This document shows positions 40,062-50,201 of a stretch of DNA of 64,000 nucleotides, piece by piece (the stretch's first letter is position 1; the number at the start of each line of letters is the position of its first letter). The notes below the pieces were generated by a model. The model searched no databases and was not told where the DNA came from. It saw only the letters and a list, made by a program, of their open reading frames with translations. The translations under genes and the position numbers were made by a program. The DNA is from Melieria omissa (taxonomy: Eukaryota; Arthropoda; Insecta; Diptera; Ulidiidae): NCBI GenBank assembly GCA_963971225.1, contig OZ020270.1, forward strand, positions 78,632,432 to 78,696,431, in the 5' to 3' direction.

Positions 40062-41110
40062 ATGGTGTTGATCACATCGCTGCGGGTGGAGCAGCTAAAA
40101 AAATTATTGCGGGAGCGCGGTTTGGCAACGAGTGGAACCAAATCTGAGCTCATAGTGCGGCTCACCCAGGTGAACGGTAGCGATGACATCACATGCGAAG
40201 ATGCATCGTTGCAGGACCAAATCAATGATTTGAGTAGTTTAGTGGAAAGCGCGCTATCTCTGCTGCAACAGCACATAGTGCCCCGTAGTGATGGCAGTCC
40301 AAGCGACCCGGAGGCGTTGGTTCCTGCCGTCGCCACAAACTCGTTTTCACCAAGCGTACAGTCGTCAGTAGGGCGAAATTCTATCAAAGAAATCGCCGAA
40401 ACGTTGCCTGAATTCGATCCGATTAAAAATTCGTCTCTATCGGTAGAACAATTCATCGAGCGCGTAGAAAAGTCGATGCGTGCCTATGAGTGGGACGAAA
40501 AATGTGTTACTCGCGGTTTATACCAAACTCAAGGGGCCGGCGAAAATGTGGCTTGACGCGTCGTCTGAACTTCATTTGCGATGGAATGAGTTTGCTAGTG
40601 CGTTAGTAGAAGAATTCGGTGTGACAATCGACGAAGCTGAAGTGCATTACCACATGGCAAGAGCTGTACGGCAGCCAAATGAAAAGGTTGTTGAATATTG
40701 TTTTCGAATGAGCGCGATGGGCAAAAGATTCAAGCTCAGCGAAAGTGCGGTTATAAAATATTTGCGCGAAGGCGTGCAACATCGTGAACTTCAGATGGCT
40801 GTTGCTCCGATGAATTTCAGGTCAATGAAAGAAATGCGAGAAACATTCGAGCAATACTTTAATAACGTTAAAACAAGTTTCGTTAATCGCAGCAAAAGTC
40901 TGGACAGAAACAAAAAGTCCCCAAACGAGTCTAGTGGCGAACCGAAATCAATTGTGTGTTTTAATTGCAACGAGCAAGGGCACATTTCGTCAAATTGTCC
41001 TCAGCCGCAAAAGCGCAAACGCTGTGTAGACTGTGGGAAGGTACACCCTCGAAACACACCTGAAAATTGTGGTAAAAAGAGAAACGTAAACGCAGCTCGG
41101 TGCGAAGATA
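40062..41110 (+). pseudogene. Nested Gypsy Gag, frameshifted
   Basis: Starts MVLITSLRVEQLKKLLRERG, a SAP-like helix pair similar to the other Gypsy Gag in this window. The frame shifts near 40,500-40,515, inside the conserved capsid region (YEWDEKC | LLAVYTKLKGPAKMWLD), then stays open. Capsid-like helices run to about 40,890, followed by two zinc knuckles, CFNCNEQGHISSNC near 40,960 and CVDCGKVHPRNTPENC near 41,023. The shift is in a structural domain, so it is a lesion rather than a programmed event. Confidence 0.8.
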
Positions 41111-42246
41111 AAAACAGTAAATTTACAAAGCGTGTAAGAGTAGGCGAAAATGTCTTGGAGGCATTTATAGACACGGGCAGTGAGTGTAACCTCATACGAA
41201 AATTGACGAGCGCTGTTATACGGGGAGATCGTGAAAACTGTTTTATGAAAATATCGGGCTTGGGTGGAGGAATTTCCTACGCGAGTGAGAAACTAATAAC
41301 TGATATCAGAATCGATAATATTTACGAAACGGTCGACTTCTTGGTAGTAGAAGACAATCTGATTTCGGCTGAAGTGTTTTTAGGACAAGATCTGTTTAAA
41401 ACCAAAGCAATCGAAGTGACATATCGTGGCGGTGAGCTATTCTTTAGCTACACTAAAGAAATAGCTAACGAAGCTGAACAACGGAAGCCGATTAGCGAGA
41501 AAGACATTAATTGTGACGAAAGTGATCCGGAAATAAAAAACAATTTAATCGCGCTGATAAACGAATATCGCAATGTTTTCGCAAGTAAAATGTGCGAGAT
41601 TGGATGCACTGATGCGGTACGATTCAAAATTGAAGTTGATACGCCAGAGCCAATCGCGCAAGCTCCGTATCGCATTCCAGAACCGAAGAAAGTGGTAGTG
41701 TCGCGAATGATTGACGAGTTACGCGAAAACGGAATTATTACGCCGTCCGAATCGGAATACGCGAGCCCGATACTACTCGTAAAAAAGAAAGATGGCACTG
41801 ATAGACTCTGTGTTGACTACCGCCGCGTGAATCAACATATGCTTAAAGAGGTGTATCCTATGCCTAATATAGAGGAACAATTGCACAAAGCGACGCGTTA
41901 TCGCTACTTCGCGGCTCTAGACCTAAATAGTGGGTACTACCAAATTCCTGTCGAAGAAGGTAGCCGTAAGTTCACGGCGTTCGTGACCACAGACGGGTTG
42001 TATGAGTTTCAGCGGATGCCGTTCGGACTCAAGAACGCACCGATAGCCTTTTTACGTCTGATGAACATTATCAAAGAGCGGTTGCCGGAAAACTGTATGA
42101 TTCACTATATGGATAACATTTTGATTGGTGGTGAATCACAAGAAACTGTGCTGCGAAAATTAAAATGTGTGCTAAATGTACTACGCGATATGAACCTAAC
42201 GTTGAAAATAACAAAGTGTATCTTTTTGAAAAAAACCACCAATTAA
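41111..42246 (+). pseudogene. Nested Gypsy Pol N-terminal half: protease and RT with altered active site
   Basis: Continues in frame from gag. Protease block AFIDTGSECNLIR lies near 41,163. RT blocks: VDYRRVNQ, ALDLNSGYYQIPV, MPFGLKNAPIAF. The catalytic motif reads Y-M-D-N at 42,106-42,117 instead of Y-x-D-D, so the second metal-binding Asp is lost by a single G-to-A change. The frame breaks near 42,230 and ends at 42,246. The continuation is in another frame from about 42,215. Confidence 0.85.
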
Positions 42247-44210
42247 CGCCCGACGGTATAAAGCCAGGCCTCGTCAAAACTGAGGCAATACGAAACTTTA
42301 AAATTCCTACGAACATCACTGAAGTGCGTCGTTTTTTAGGGCTCAGCGGATATTTCAGGAAGTTTGTCCCGAAGTATGCAATAATATCCCAGCCGTTGCG
42401 AAAGTTGTTGCAGCTAGATGAGGTATTTCAGTGGTCAGTTGAACAGAACAATGCGTTCGAACAGCTAAAAACAGTGTTGATATCCGGGCCGGTACTCGTG
42501 AGCTACAATGTTGAAGCCGAGCACGAGATACATACGGACGCAAGCTCGAAAGGTTTAGCAGGGGTCTTACTGCAAAAGGACGGCGACAACGTTAACCCGG
42601 TTGCTTATTTTAGTCGTGCGACTAGTGCGAGTGAAAATAAGTTTCATAGTTATGAACTTGAAACTTTAGAAGTAGTCGAAGCTCTCGAAAGATTCAAATA
42701 CTACGTCGGTGGTAAACGTGTTAAAGTGGTGACGGACTGTAGCGCCCTAAAGACGGCAATGCAAAAACGTGAACTAATCCCGCGAATCGCCAGATGGTGG
42801 TTACGAATTCAAGAATTTGATATTGATGTCGAATATCGTCCAGAGCAATGTATGCAGCATGCAGATGCGCTCAGTCGTGCGCCGACTGAAGAGCCCAGCG
42901 ACATCGATACAGCGTCTTTAAAAGTTTTAAAATCTAACGTGGACTCCGACGAGTGGCTGAACAGTATGCAAGTACAGGACGTGAAGGTGAAAGACATAGC
43001 AAACAAAATTCGTGAACACGATAAGACAGTCAGTGATTATGTCCTCGAACGTGGCCGCGTATATCGTAAGCAAGGTGACAAGAAACTGTGGGTGGTTCCG
43101 AAAAGTTTGCGATCACGCGTTGTGCGAGATATCCATGAGCGATACGGGCATTTGAGCGTCGAACGAACCATCCAAAAACTTCAAGAAACGATGTGGTTCG
43201 CTAGAATGCGAAACTATGTAAAGTCATACGTTAAAACGTGTATTGAATGTGTTTTCAATAAACAACCCGGCGGGAAACGTGAGGGCGAATATCATTTCAG
43301 TGACGTTGAACCGATACCGTTTCATACGATCCATATTGACCATATGGGACCGTTTCCGCGCAGCAGCAAACGTAATGAACATGTCCTGGTCATAATAGAC
43401 GCGTTTACAAAATATGTAATAATAAAACCGGTCAAAGATACCTCGACCAAATGTGTAATAACGGTGTTAAATGACGTCAGTGACTACTTCGGACTTCCGG
43501 CTCGCATCATTAGCGACCGTGGGACGGCATTTACGTCCAAAGACTTTATCAAATATTGCCAAACGTACAAAATCAAGCATGTTCTTACTGCCGTGCGAAC
43601 GCCTCGTGCAAACGGGCAGGTAGAGCGAGCCAACAGAACCATCCTGTCGATGTTGCGTCCAACTACCGAAAACGACCGACACTGGGACCAACAACTACGA
43701 CGTATTCAGTGGACAATGAATACGGTAACGAACGCGTCAACTAAACAAACGCCACATGAACTATTATACGGCTATCGCCCACGAGACGTACTTGCTAATC
43801 AGTTAGCACTGATATTACATGATGAGTGTGATACGACAGTCAACGAAAACGTACAACAGGCGCGAATTGCCGCGTCAGAGCAACTGCGTCAGTGCCGTGA
43901 GAAAGCAAAGATCAGGTACGACAAAGCCCATTCGAGCAGAGCAACTGCGTATAAAGTTGGAGATCTAGTGGTCGTCGAGAACGAGCCCAGTAGCTCGGGT
44001 GCCTCCCGAAAACTGGAGCCCCGCTATAAAGGTCCATTCGAAATCACTCAAGTCCTTGGGAACGACCGCTACCTCGTCGAAGACTTGCCTGGGTCGAAGC
44101 GCAGCCAACGACATTACAAATCGGTTTACGCATCAGACGCGATGAAGCTGTGGTGTGTACTGCCACCAGATGACGACGATGGAGCCAGCGACTCCGACGA
44201 AAGCTCATAG
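42215..44210 (+). pseudogene. Nested Gypsy Pol C-terminal half: RNase H and integrase
   Basis: Open for more than 650 codons after the frameshift: connection (FLGLSGYFRKFVP), RNase H (EIHTDASSKGLAGVL near 42,528; VVTDCSALKTAM), integrase zinc finger (H-x3-H region, CIECVFNK near 43,240), HIDHMGPFP near 43,330, ISDRGTAFTSKDF near 43,510, NGQVERANRTIL with the Glu near 43,614, and a C-terminal module with GDLVVVENEP and RYKGPFEI. It ends 32 bp before the 3' LTR with an Asp/Ser-rich tail. Confidence 0.88.
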
Positions 44211-44242
44211 CGCGAGGACGCTTGATGTCAGGAGAGGCCGAC

Positions 44243-44395
44243 TGTGAACGGTGCCGAGGAGAAGAAGAAGAGTTGAGTGAACGAGCCGACACGCGACGAC
44301 ACGCGCCGCGACCGATGTCGCGCAAAATCATTTTAAAGTTGTTCAATTGTCTTTCTTTTGTTAAATAAAAGTGTGCGGGAAGTTACCGCGTTACA
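44243..44395 (+). repeat. 3' LTR of nested Gypsy element
   Basis: 153 bp with one visible difference from the 5' copy. The CGAG duplication follows. Confidence 0.9.
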
Positions 44396-45061
44396 CGAGT
44401 ATATCGTCGATGTACGTATATGCGAATGGCAAATCTCGGGTTGTTTCATCCATGAAACGTTGGAACGTTTGCGCCGCGTTTCTAAGCCCAAAGGTCATGA
44501 ACGGGAACTCGAAGAGTCCAAACGGTGTTATTATGGCAGTTTTCTGAACGTCTTCTGGTGCGACGGGTATTTGATTAAAAGCACGCACGAGGTCGATGGT
44601 TGAAAACACGGTTTTCCCATGTAGATTAGCGACGAAATCCTCTAGATATCTTACAGGGTACCTATCTGGTATTGTGCGGTCGTTTAGGCGCCGGTAGTCT
44701 CCGCAGGGTCGCCAGTCGCCCGATTTCTTTGGAGCTAGATGTAGTGGTGAGGACCATGGGCTGTTAGATCGCCGAGCAATCCCAAGTGTGGTCATTTTTT
44801 CAAACTCAGCCTTGGCGATTGCAAGCCTGTCGGGTGCCAGCCTTCGCGCCTTACTTGTGACAGGTGGTCCCTCTGTGGTCTTAATGAAGTGTTGAGTTTT
44901 ATGCTTGGCGTCCTTCAACGCCCCGCCTGGTTTGGTTATTTCTGGGAATTGCGAGAGTAGTTTCCAGAATGGAGATGATTCGTTGAGTTGCATGGTCTTT
45001 ACGGAGCAAGGAGTAACACAAAGAGTTGCCCCGATAGAATAAAGCTGGGTGTGTTGGTCAA
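44396..45061 (-). pseudogene. CsRn1-like Pol, RT N-terminal half
   Basis: From 45,061 downward: a linker ([19 protein letters not shown] from 44,993), then RT with [74 protein letters not shown] and the catalytic YIDDILV at its end. The nested element entered exactly behind DDILV, and the RT continues at 39,388. The catalytic Asp pair is intact. Confidence 0.85.
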
Positions 45062-45439
45062 CTATACGTTTGTTTTTAGATCGACGACAAGCCCGAAATG
45101 GCTTAAAAAGTCAGCGCCTATGATTGGGCGTGAAACATCTGCTAGAACGAAACGCCAAGTCAAATCCGTGCGTAGCCCGAAGTTCGGTGTTTGGACAGTG
45201 CAGCCGTATGTGTTAATCACGGTACCATTAGCTGCGTACAGTTGATAGCCGATGGACTTCCCTGCGCACGTTGACTTGTCGTATGGAAAAACGGAGAGGT
45301 CAGAGCCTGTATCAATCAAAAATTGGATGCCTGTTGTCAGGTCTTTTATGAAGAGGCGGCGTGAGGTTGTAGGAGAGTCGTGTGCCGCTCCTAGCGACTC
45401 TCGTTGGGGTTTTCCTGAAATCTGCACCCGGTGGTACAC
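45062..45439 (-). CDS. CsRn1-like protease region of Pol
   Basis: Carries [13 protein letters not shown] (retropepsin D-T-G) near 45,325 and [15 protein letters not shown] near 45,100. It overlaps the gag end by about 49 bases in the -1 frame. A stop at 45,062 separates it from the RT part. The MYHRVQ start is probably not used. Confidence 0.75.
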   Translation of the reverse strand: MYHRVQISGKPQRESLGAAHDSPTTSRRLFIKDLTTGIQFLIDTGSDLSVFPYDKSTCAGKSIGYQLYAANGTVINTYGCTVQTPNFGLRTDLTWRFVLADVSRPIIGADFLSHFGLVVDLKTNV

Positions 45440-46185
45440 TTATGGGCGTTCTGCCCGAATTTTGCGTGGTACCAGCACAGCCCCGTTGATGGTGAAATGG
45501 ATGGCGTGCGCGGTCGGCTGCGAGACCTGCGCGTGTATCGTGGGGATGTTGAACGCTCGCGGTTATATGCTACTATTGCTGAAAGTTCGGCTAAATTTTT
45601 TGCTAAAGTTGCTACCTGCGCTTCAATGCTTGAGATCCCTGCTACTCCGTGCGGGGTGAGGACTTCGTGCAGTTTGTCTGCTGCTGCTGCAAGTTTGTTG
45701 AGGTCAGCTTGATCTTGAATGACAAGACAAGCTCGCGTTTGGGGTGGTAGGTGCGACAGCCAACGAGCTTTAAGCACTTCTTCGTCGATGTCTGGAACTA
45801 GGCTGCGCAGGTGTCGCAAGTGTTGTGATGGCATTTTGTAGCCGAGATTTTCGCCGTCTAAGAGTTGAAGAAGGTTTGCTTCTTTGGACTTGGAAAAACG
45901 ACCGATGAGGGCTTCCTTAAGCGTCCGATAGGCATTTGCAGTTGGAGGTGATAGTATTATGTCCTCCACTATAGAGGCTGACCGTGTGTCAATCAGGGGT
46001 ACTGCGGTATGGAATTGGTCGATGTCCGCTGTTATGTTGCGAATTCGAAATTGTGATTCCAGTTGTGCGAACCAGAGTGCCGGTTTTTCGCTGCTGAATG
46101 CCGGTGCTTTGATGTTAATTTCACGAGCAATGCGAGCAAAACGAACCTTCGATTGCGATGGAGCGTTGATTGACTCGTCCAGAGA
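45391..46185 (-). CDS. CsRn1-like Gag
   Basis: From Met 46,185 (MSLDESINAPSQSK) about 264 codons. An upstream ATG at 46,218 overlaps the primer site and is less likely. The capsid-like region has APAFSSEKPALWFAQLESQF and a helical core to LVIQDQADLNKLAAAADKL. An Arg/Ser-rich linker leads to C-W-Y-H-x9-C-x3-C ([18 protein letters not shown]), the unusual CHCC form. In the last codons the heptamer AAACCCC (minus strand, + 45,406-45,412) is phased as A AAC CCC about 13 bases before the gag stop, and the protease lies in the -1 frame, so frameshifting there is plausible. Confidence 0.82.
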   Translation of the reverse strand, partial: SLDESINAPSQSKVRFARIAREINIKAPAFSSEKPALWFAQLESQFRIRNITADIDQFHTAVPLIDTRSASIVEDIILSPPTANAYRTLKEALIGRFSKSKEANLLQLLDGENLGYKMPSQHLRHLRSLVPDIDEEVLKARWLSHLPPQTRACLVIQDQADLNKLAAAADKLHEVLTPHGVAGISSIEAQVATLAKNLAELSAIVAYNRERSTSPRYTRRSRSRPRTPSISPSTGLCWYHAKFGQNAHKCTTGCRFQENPNESR

Positions 46186-46218
46186 CATTTTGGTTGCTGT
46201 GTATGTCGGGGTCACCAA

Positions 46219-46378
46219 TGAAGCCTGTGAGTTGGTGTAAAGTTCTTTTATTTCTTGTTAAGTAAATTGAAGGTTACAAACGTGGTTCCTGACCGAATCG
46301 CGTGATGGCGAATGAGAAGGGCAGGCAACGTGGGAGTGAAGTCAGCAGAGTTGCATTTGGCTGCATGTGGTTGCCACA
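46219..46378 (-). repeat. 5' LTR (right copy) of CsRn1-like element
   Basis: 160 bp. On the minus strand it is followed at once by the tRNA-Trp-type primer site. Confidence 0.85.
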
Positions 46379-46415
46379 TATATATATATAATATATATAT
46401 ATATAATATATATTA
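46379..46415. repeat. (TA)n microsatellite, continuation of the target tract
   Basis: TA repeats with ATA interruptions. Together with 30,302-30,326 this is the former single target of two LTR elements, upstream of the Polinton integrase stop. Confidence 0.8.
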
Positions 46416-46481
46416 CATTTATTTTTTATTTATTTCTTTTCACATACACATACATACATAAATATTTACAAGTATAGGTAA

Positions 46482-47412
46482 TTATAATATTTCATTTTTA
46501 TTAATCCAAGAGTTATGGTCTTTAGAGAATCCTAGCCATTTAACAAAAGCTTTATCATTTTTAGTTTTAAGTATTTTCTCTACTAAATACACATTGGGAT
46601 AGCGAGTTTTTAATAATTCATATTCATAGAAACCGCCTTTAACTGGATTGCCCAGATAATCTTCTAAAATATATGTGACCGGATGTGTGTTTTGAACATG
46701 TTGAATTTGGAAAATTTCCGTTGTCAAATTTGGTGTATAGCCTTTATCGAAAACATGTTTGTATTTACTTATGCGTACATGGTCACTAACATGAAATTTA
46801 GGTTTCAAAAAAATCTTATAACTATTGTAGGCAGTTCTTAAAAGTGTTTGCTCATTTGATGGTTTAACTTTGTTCGGGGCCATTTTTATTGTTCTATGAA
46901 ATTTGTTGTTGTATGCATCGAGTAAGCCTTTATATATATCAATCCATTTGTATGAACCACGTAAGCTAAACTCTTTCCACATCATTCCCTTTAATGTTCT
47001 ATTGAAACGTTCGACAATCGACGCTTTCAACACGCTATATGTTGAGTAATGATTAATATTACGTTGTTGCATAAGATTGTGAAATTCCTTATTGAAGAAC
47101 TCTTTTCCATCATCAGTTTGTAAGTTCTTTGGTATACGCGCACCACCGCCACCACTATCAGCGATAAATATATATTTCATTGCTTTAGTAACATCAGCGG
47201 CATTTTTTGATTTAAGTGGTACAGCCCAAGCAAATTTTGAAAACGTGTCTATGATTGTTAGCAAATAGCGGTATCCATTATTGTACTTTGAATAAGCACC
47301 CATTTCTACCAAATCAGCTTGCCAGAGGTCATCAATACCCTTTGACTTTACGTCGTAAAAAATTACGTCGGGCTGGCTTATGCAGCTCTTCCACGATCAC
47401 CCTTTTACTCAT
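46482..47412 (-). pseudogene. Polinton retroviral-like integrase with chromodomain, 5' frameshift
   Basis: ATG at 47,412 overlaps the end of the upstream gene (ATGAGTAA) and begins a basic N-terminus (MSKRVIVEELHKPARRNF). After about 25 codons a one-base shift near 47,340 moves the rest to the frame starting IDDLWQADLVEMG, open to 46,482. The catalytic core has ADLVEM (first Asp), QTDDGKEFF (second) and SIVERFNRTLK (Glu, about 34 residues later). The C-terminal 40 residues form a chromodomain (VEKILKTKN...VKWLGFSKDHNSW). It would insert the Polinton DNA into the chromosome, and the chromodomain may guide target choice. Confidence 0.8.
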
Positions 47413-47845
47413 TATTTATATTTTTAACTTTTTTATTTTGTATAAGTTCATCAAATAGGTATTTTTCCATACCATCCAAACGTGAATCAAAATGCTTTAT
47501 ACACTCCTTAATATTATCATCTATGTAAGTTTGTACCGATTTAAGTTTTTCATAAAGGTTTTCCACCTCTTTCTCATAATATTCCTTATGTTTTTCTAGT
47601 TTTTCATTAAGTTCAGTTTGATTCCCATGTATGGTCTTAGCAACGAAATTGCGAGACACAGCATCTGTATCAGCAATGGGCTCACTAACGTTTTTCAAGC
47701 GTTTCAAACTAAAGTTTATATTCTTATCGCGATCGACTGTTATGCCACAAGTTTCCATTACACTTTTTTTCAATTGTTTTTTCTTCTCACTCATTCGAAC
47801 ATTGGAATAGTGTCCAAACTTATCAACACTCATTTTAATATTCAA
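47405..47845 (-). CDS. Polinton accessory coiled-coil protein
   Basis: 146 codons. The N-terminus VDKFGHYSNVRMSEKKKQLKKS is basic. The middle (RDKNINFSLKRLKNVSEPIADTDAVSRNFV) resembles the repeat motif seen in trimeric viral attachment proteins and similar Polinton proteins. The last 70 residues form a coiled coil with heptads. It overlaps the integrase start and follows the DUF8207-like gene by 4 bases, so the genes are tightly packed. A fibre-like or structural role is a guess. Confidence 0.55.
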   Translation of the reverse strand: MNIKMSVDKFGHYSNVRMSEKKKQLKKSVMETCGITVDRDKNINFSLKRLKNVSEPIADTDAVSRNFVAKTIHGNQTELNEKLEKHKEYYEKEVENLYEKLKSVQTYIDDNIKECIKHFDSRLDGMEKYLFDELIQNKKVKNINNE

Positions 47846-47849
47846 TTGT

Positions 47850-48773
47850 TTATTCTATAATATCAGCTTCCTTCAGTTCCTCGATAATTGAAACAATTTC
47901 ATTGTTATGATTGTTATGTCCAGCTGTTTGTGATGAAATTAAAAGACGTAAGCGAGCAACCATCTCATTTGGATCGTCCCAGTAGATATAATTTGTTTTA
48001 TGCGTATTTAATTGCATTAATCCACCGCCTTGTTTATGATGATGTTGTTGTTGTTGTTGTTGAGGTAGCGATGTTGTTCGTTTTATAGTATCTTCATTAC
48101 TAAACAGTTTCTTTATAATACTTGTATATTTATATGCTCGTGTTCCTTTAATTTGCTCTTTCACATCGAAATCACGTTTATGTGCATTTGTTGTTTGTAA
48201 AATATCTTTATAGATCTTTAGATCTACCTCATCATAATTTTGTGGTTTTTTGTGAAATAGCAATTGGAATAGCCCTGGAGTAAATAACCATCTTTGTGTT
48301 CCAATTATTATTTTATCATCATCAGTTAATTGTATAGGTGCATTACCAAACATCCATACACCATTTGCTGTTTTATGTGGTCCGTATAAATGATCTAATA
48401 TGTTATCTTGTTTCAACACTGATAAATTTATATTCAATTTAGAGTCCTCACTGTTGATGGTATTATAAAGGTCGCTGGAGTCATCGTTGGTAAAATTAGT
48501 GGGAAGAAAACTACCATTATCGTTATTAATTTTATTTATTTTTTTCGGTGCACTAGTTTCCATTTTAATGTCCCACTTTTCGGGTTTTTCCTTTTTAATA
48601 GTTTCATCATGAGTGTTAGCTGATGTTAGGATCTCTTTTAATGGTTTTGTTATGGGTAAAAATGTTTTCTCCAAACTATCTGCTGTATCCAATTCTTCTT
48701 GTTTTACTTGTTTAAATTTATTCTTCAATATTTTTCTAGTTTGCACAATGTTTTTTAATAGACTCTCATCCAT
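47850..48773 (-). CDS. Polinton-associated DUF8207-like protein
   Basis: About 307 codons from Met 48,773 (MDESLLKNIVQ). An upstream Met at 48,785 is possible. N-terminal 110 residues are charged and probably disordered. The conserved part starts HLYGPHKTANGVWMFGNAPIQL, then IIIGTQRWLFTPGLFQLLFHK and YDEVDLKIYKDILQTTNAH. A His/Gln-rich linker (CAA/CAT microsatellite) follows, then the C-terminal block YIYWDDPNEMVARLRLLISSQ...NEIVSIIEEL. I recognise this layout from invertebrate proteins labelled DUF8207 near Polinton genes. Its role is unknown; a part in virion assembly is speculative. Confidence 0.6.
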   Translation of the reverse strand: MDESLLKNIVQTRKILKNKFKQVKQEELDTADSLEKTFLPITKPLKEILTSANTHDETIKKEKPEKWDIKMETSAPKKINKINNDNGSFLPTNFTNDDSSDLYNTINSEDSKLNINLSVLKQDNILDHLYGPHKTANGVWMFGNAPIQLTDDDKIIIGTQRWLFTPGLFQLLFHKKPQNYDEVDLKIYKDILQTTNAHKRDFDVKEQIKGTRAYKYTSIIKKLFSNEDTIKRTTSLPQQQQQQHHHKQGGGLMQLNTHKTNYIYWDDPNEMVARLRLLISSQTAGHNNHNNEIVSIIEELKEADIIE

Positions 48774-48949
48774 TTTATAGCACAATACCAGATCGGGTCA
48801 ATATCAGACCAGGTTATATCAGACCAAAACAATAGCAGATCAGGATGTAACAGGTCAGGTTGCGAGAACTCAATAACAGCTTGTGTTGTATCAGGTTAGT
48901 TTATAGCAGCTCAATGGTAGAAAGAATACTGAAGTGTATGTGTGTATAC

Positions 48950-49922
48950 AGTATTGTGCAAAACCTAAGCAACTTTTCTAATTTCTTATGAACAAAATAC
49001 AATATTTTCAAATGAGATAAATTCGAAAAAATGGGGTATTTTTTTAAATCTTAGAATGTAATTACAACAAATATTTACAAAGCAATATATATAACCTCAC
49101 TAACGAGAAAAAAATCAGCGAAATTTAAATATATACCTAAATTCGCTGTGCAAAACGTAAGCAACTCTGTTAGCTTCAGCTAGTGTTTTAGAATTACGTT
49201 TATCATAAAATTACTGCAAAGGAATTGTAAAGCATGGCGGTGGGAATGTAATGATTTGGACATGCTTCTCTGGTTTTGGCCTTGGCCCTGTACACGAAAT
49301 TTCGACAAAAATGGATCGCTTTGTCTATAAGGATATTTTAGAAAACCAGATGCTGCCCTATGCTGAAGACAATATGCCACTTCGATGGGTGTTTCAACAC
49401 GACAATGATCCGAAACACACATCGAAGTTGGTAAAAGAGTGGCTCAGTTCAAATGGGATTACAGTCCTTGATTGGCCGGCCCAATCACCGGACTTGAATC
49501 CCATCGAAAATTTGTTCGGCATTCTTAAAAAGCGTCTGGGTGGAACACGCTTTCGTAATAGGGGCGAATTGTTTTTTAAGTTAAAAGAAGAATGGGGAAA
49601 AATACCTGAAACCACAATTTTAAACCTAATTGAGTCAATGCCTAAAATATGTGCTGCAGTCATACAAAGCAAAGGGTATTACACCAAATACTAGTATAAA
49701 GTTGCTAAGGTTTTGCACAGCTAATTTTGGAGTTTGTTTCGTTTTCATAAATGTTTTTACCGTTTGTGAATTGATATGTTGGGTTTTTTTATATATTTGT
49801 TGTAATTACATTCTGAGCATTACATAAATATAAAATTATTCCTACTTCGAATTGAACTATTGGCAAATATGGAGTTTTATTCATGAGTAATACAAAAGTT
49901 GCTTAGGTTTTGCACAATACTG
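48950..49922 (+). mobile_element. Internally deleted Tc1 element with IR/DR ends
   Basis: TA flanks (48,948-48,949; 49,923-49,924). Each end is an inverted repeat of about 220 bp holding two direct copies of the binding motif: outer TGTGCAAAACCTAAGCAACT and inner GCTGTGCAAAACGTAAGCAACT (49,145-49,166), mirrored on the right (inner at 49,700-49,721, outer at 49,895-49,922). This IR/DR architecture is like Minos or Sleeping Beauty. At 973 bp it lacks the 5' half of the transposase. Confidence 0.88.
49195..49694 (+). pseudogene. Tc1 transposase, C-terminal part (DD34E)
   Basis: Reads KHGGGNVMIWTCFSGFGLG (from about 49,220), VFQHDNDPKHTSK with the second catalytic Asp near 49,400, and DWPAQSPDLNPIENL with the Glu 34 residues later. 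It stops at 49,694. The N-terminal DNA-binding domains and the first Asp are deleted, so no activity is expected. Confidence 0.85.
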
Positions 49923-49934
49923 TAGCAACATTTT

Positions 49935-50200
49935 TTATAGTTGGATGAAGCAGTTAAATCCTTTTCGATAGCGGCCAGTATTTATATCATCATCTTTACT
50001 TATTGTAAGAAAACCATATTTTTCTTTCCAACACTCCTGACACATATCCATAAACTTGCTGAAATTCATATCACAACCAACATGATCGTTATATATATGT
50101 TTCAAATTCATAACATCTTGTTTGAATAATATAACAAAATTTGCGTTATCGCGTACTAAGTGTTTAGGTATTCGTGTGTATGTCTGACACAAACCCTGCA
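49935..50200 (-). pseudogene. Polinton packaging ATPase, C-terminal piece
   Basis: Reads LCQTYTRIPKHLVRDNANFVILFKQD, then NLKHIYNDHVGCDMNF and YGFLTISKDDDINTGRYRKGF, which in Polinton FtsK/HerA-like ATPases follows the Walker B and sensor region. The N-terminal part lies at 50,890-51,534, separated by about 700 bp of other DNA. The Met at 50,201 is not a real start. Confidence 0.7.
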
Positions 50201-50201
50201 A

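Larger units (their letters stand above)
39389..44395 (+). mobile_element. Ty3/Gypsy retrotransposon nested in the CsRn1-like RT domain
   Basis: 153-bp LTRs (39,389-39,541; 44,243-44,395) start TGTGAACGG, end GCGTTACA and differ at one visible base (CGCTACC against CGCGACC). The 4-bp duplication CGAG lies at 39,385-39,388 and 44,396-44,399. Order inside: leader, gag, protease, RT, RNase H, integrase, all plus strand. Two frameshifts and an altered RT active site mark it as inactive. Confidence 0.92.
37141..46378 (-). mobile_element. CsRn1-like Ty3/Gypsy retrotransposon, split by another LTR element
   Basis: 160-bp LTRs (37,141-37,300 and 46,219-46,378) differ at two positions that I can see. 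Transcription direction is minus, so the 5' LTR is the right-hand one. The sequence after it (46,218-46,204, minus) reads TTGGTGACCCCGACA, the complement of a tRNA-Trp 3' end, and Gag has a C-x2-H-x9-C-x3-C motif. Both are, to my knowledge, traits of the CsRn1/Kabuki clade. It sits in a TA tract with TATA as likely duplication. Without the nested element it is about 4.2 kb. Confidence 0.85.

Noticed and set aside
40500..40515. Programmed frameshift in the nested Gypsy gag
   Set aside because: The break lies within the capsid domain rather than at a gag-pol junction and has no slippery-site and structure pair, so a mutation is more likely.
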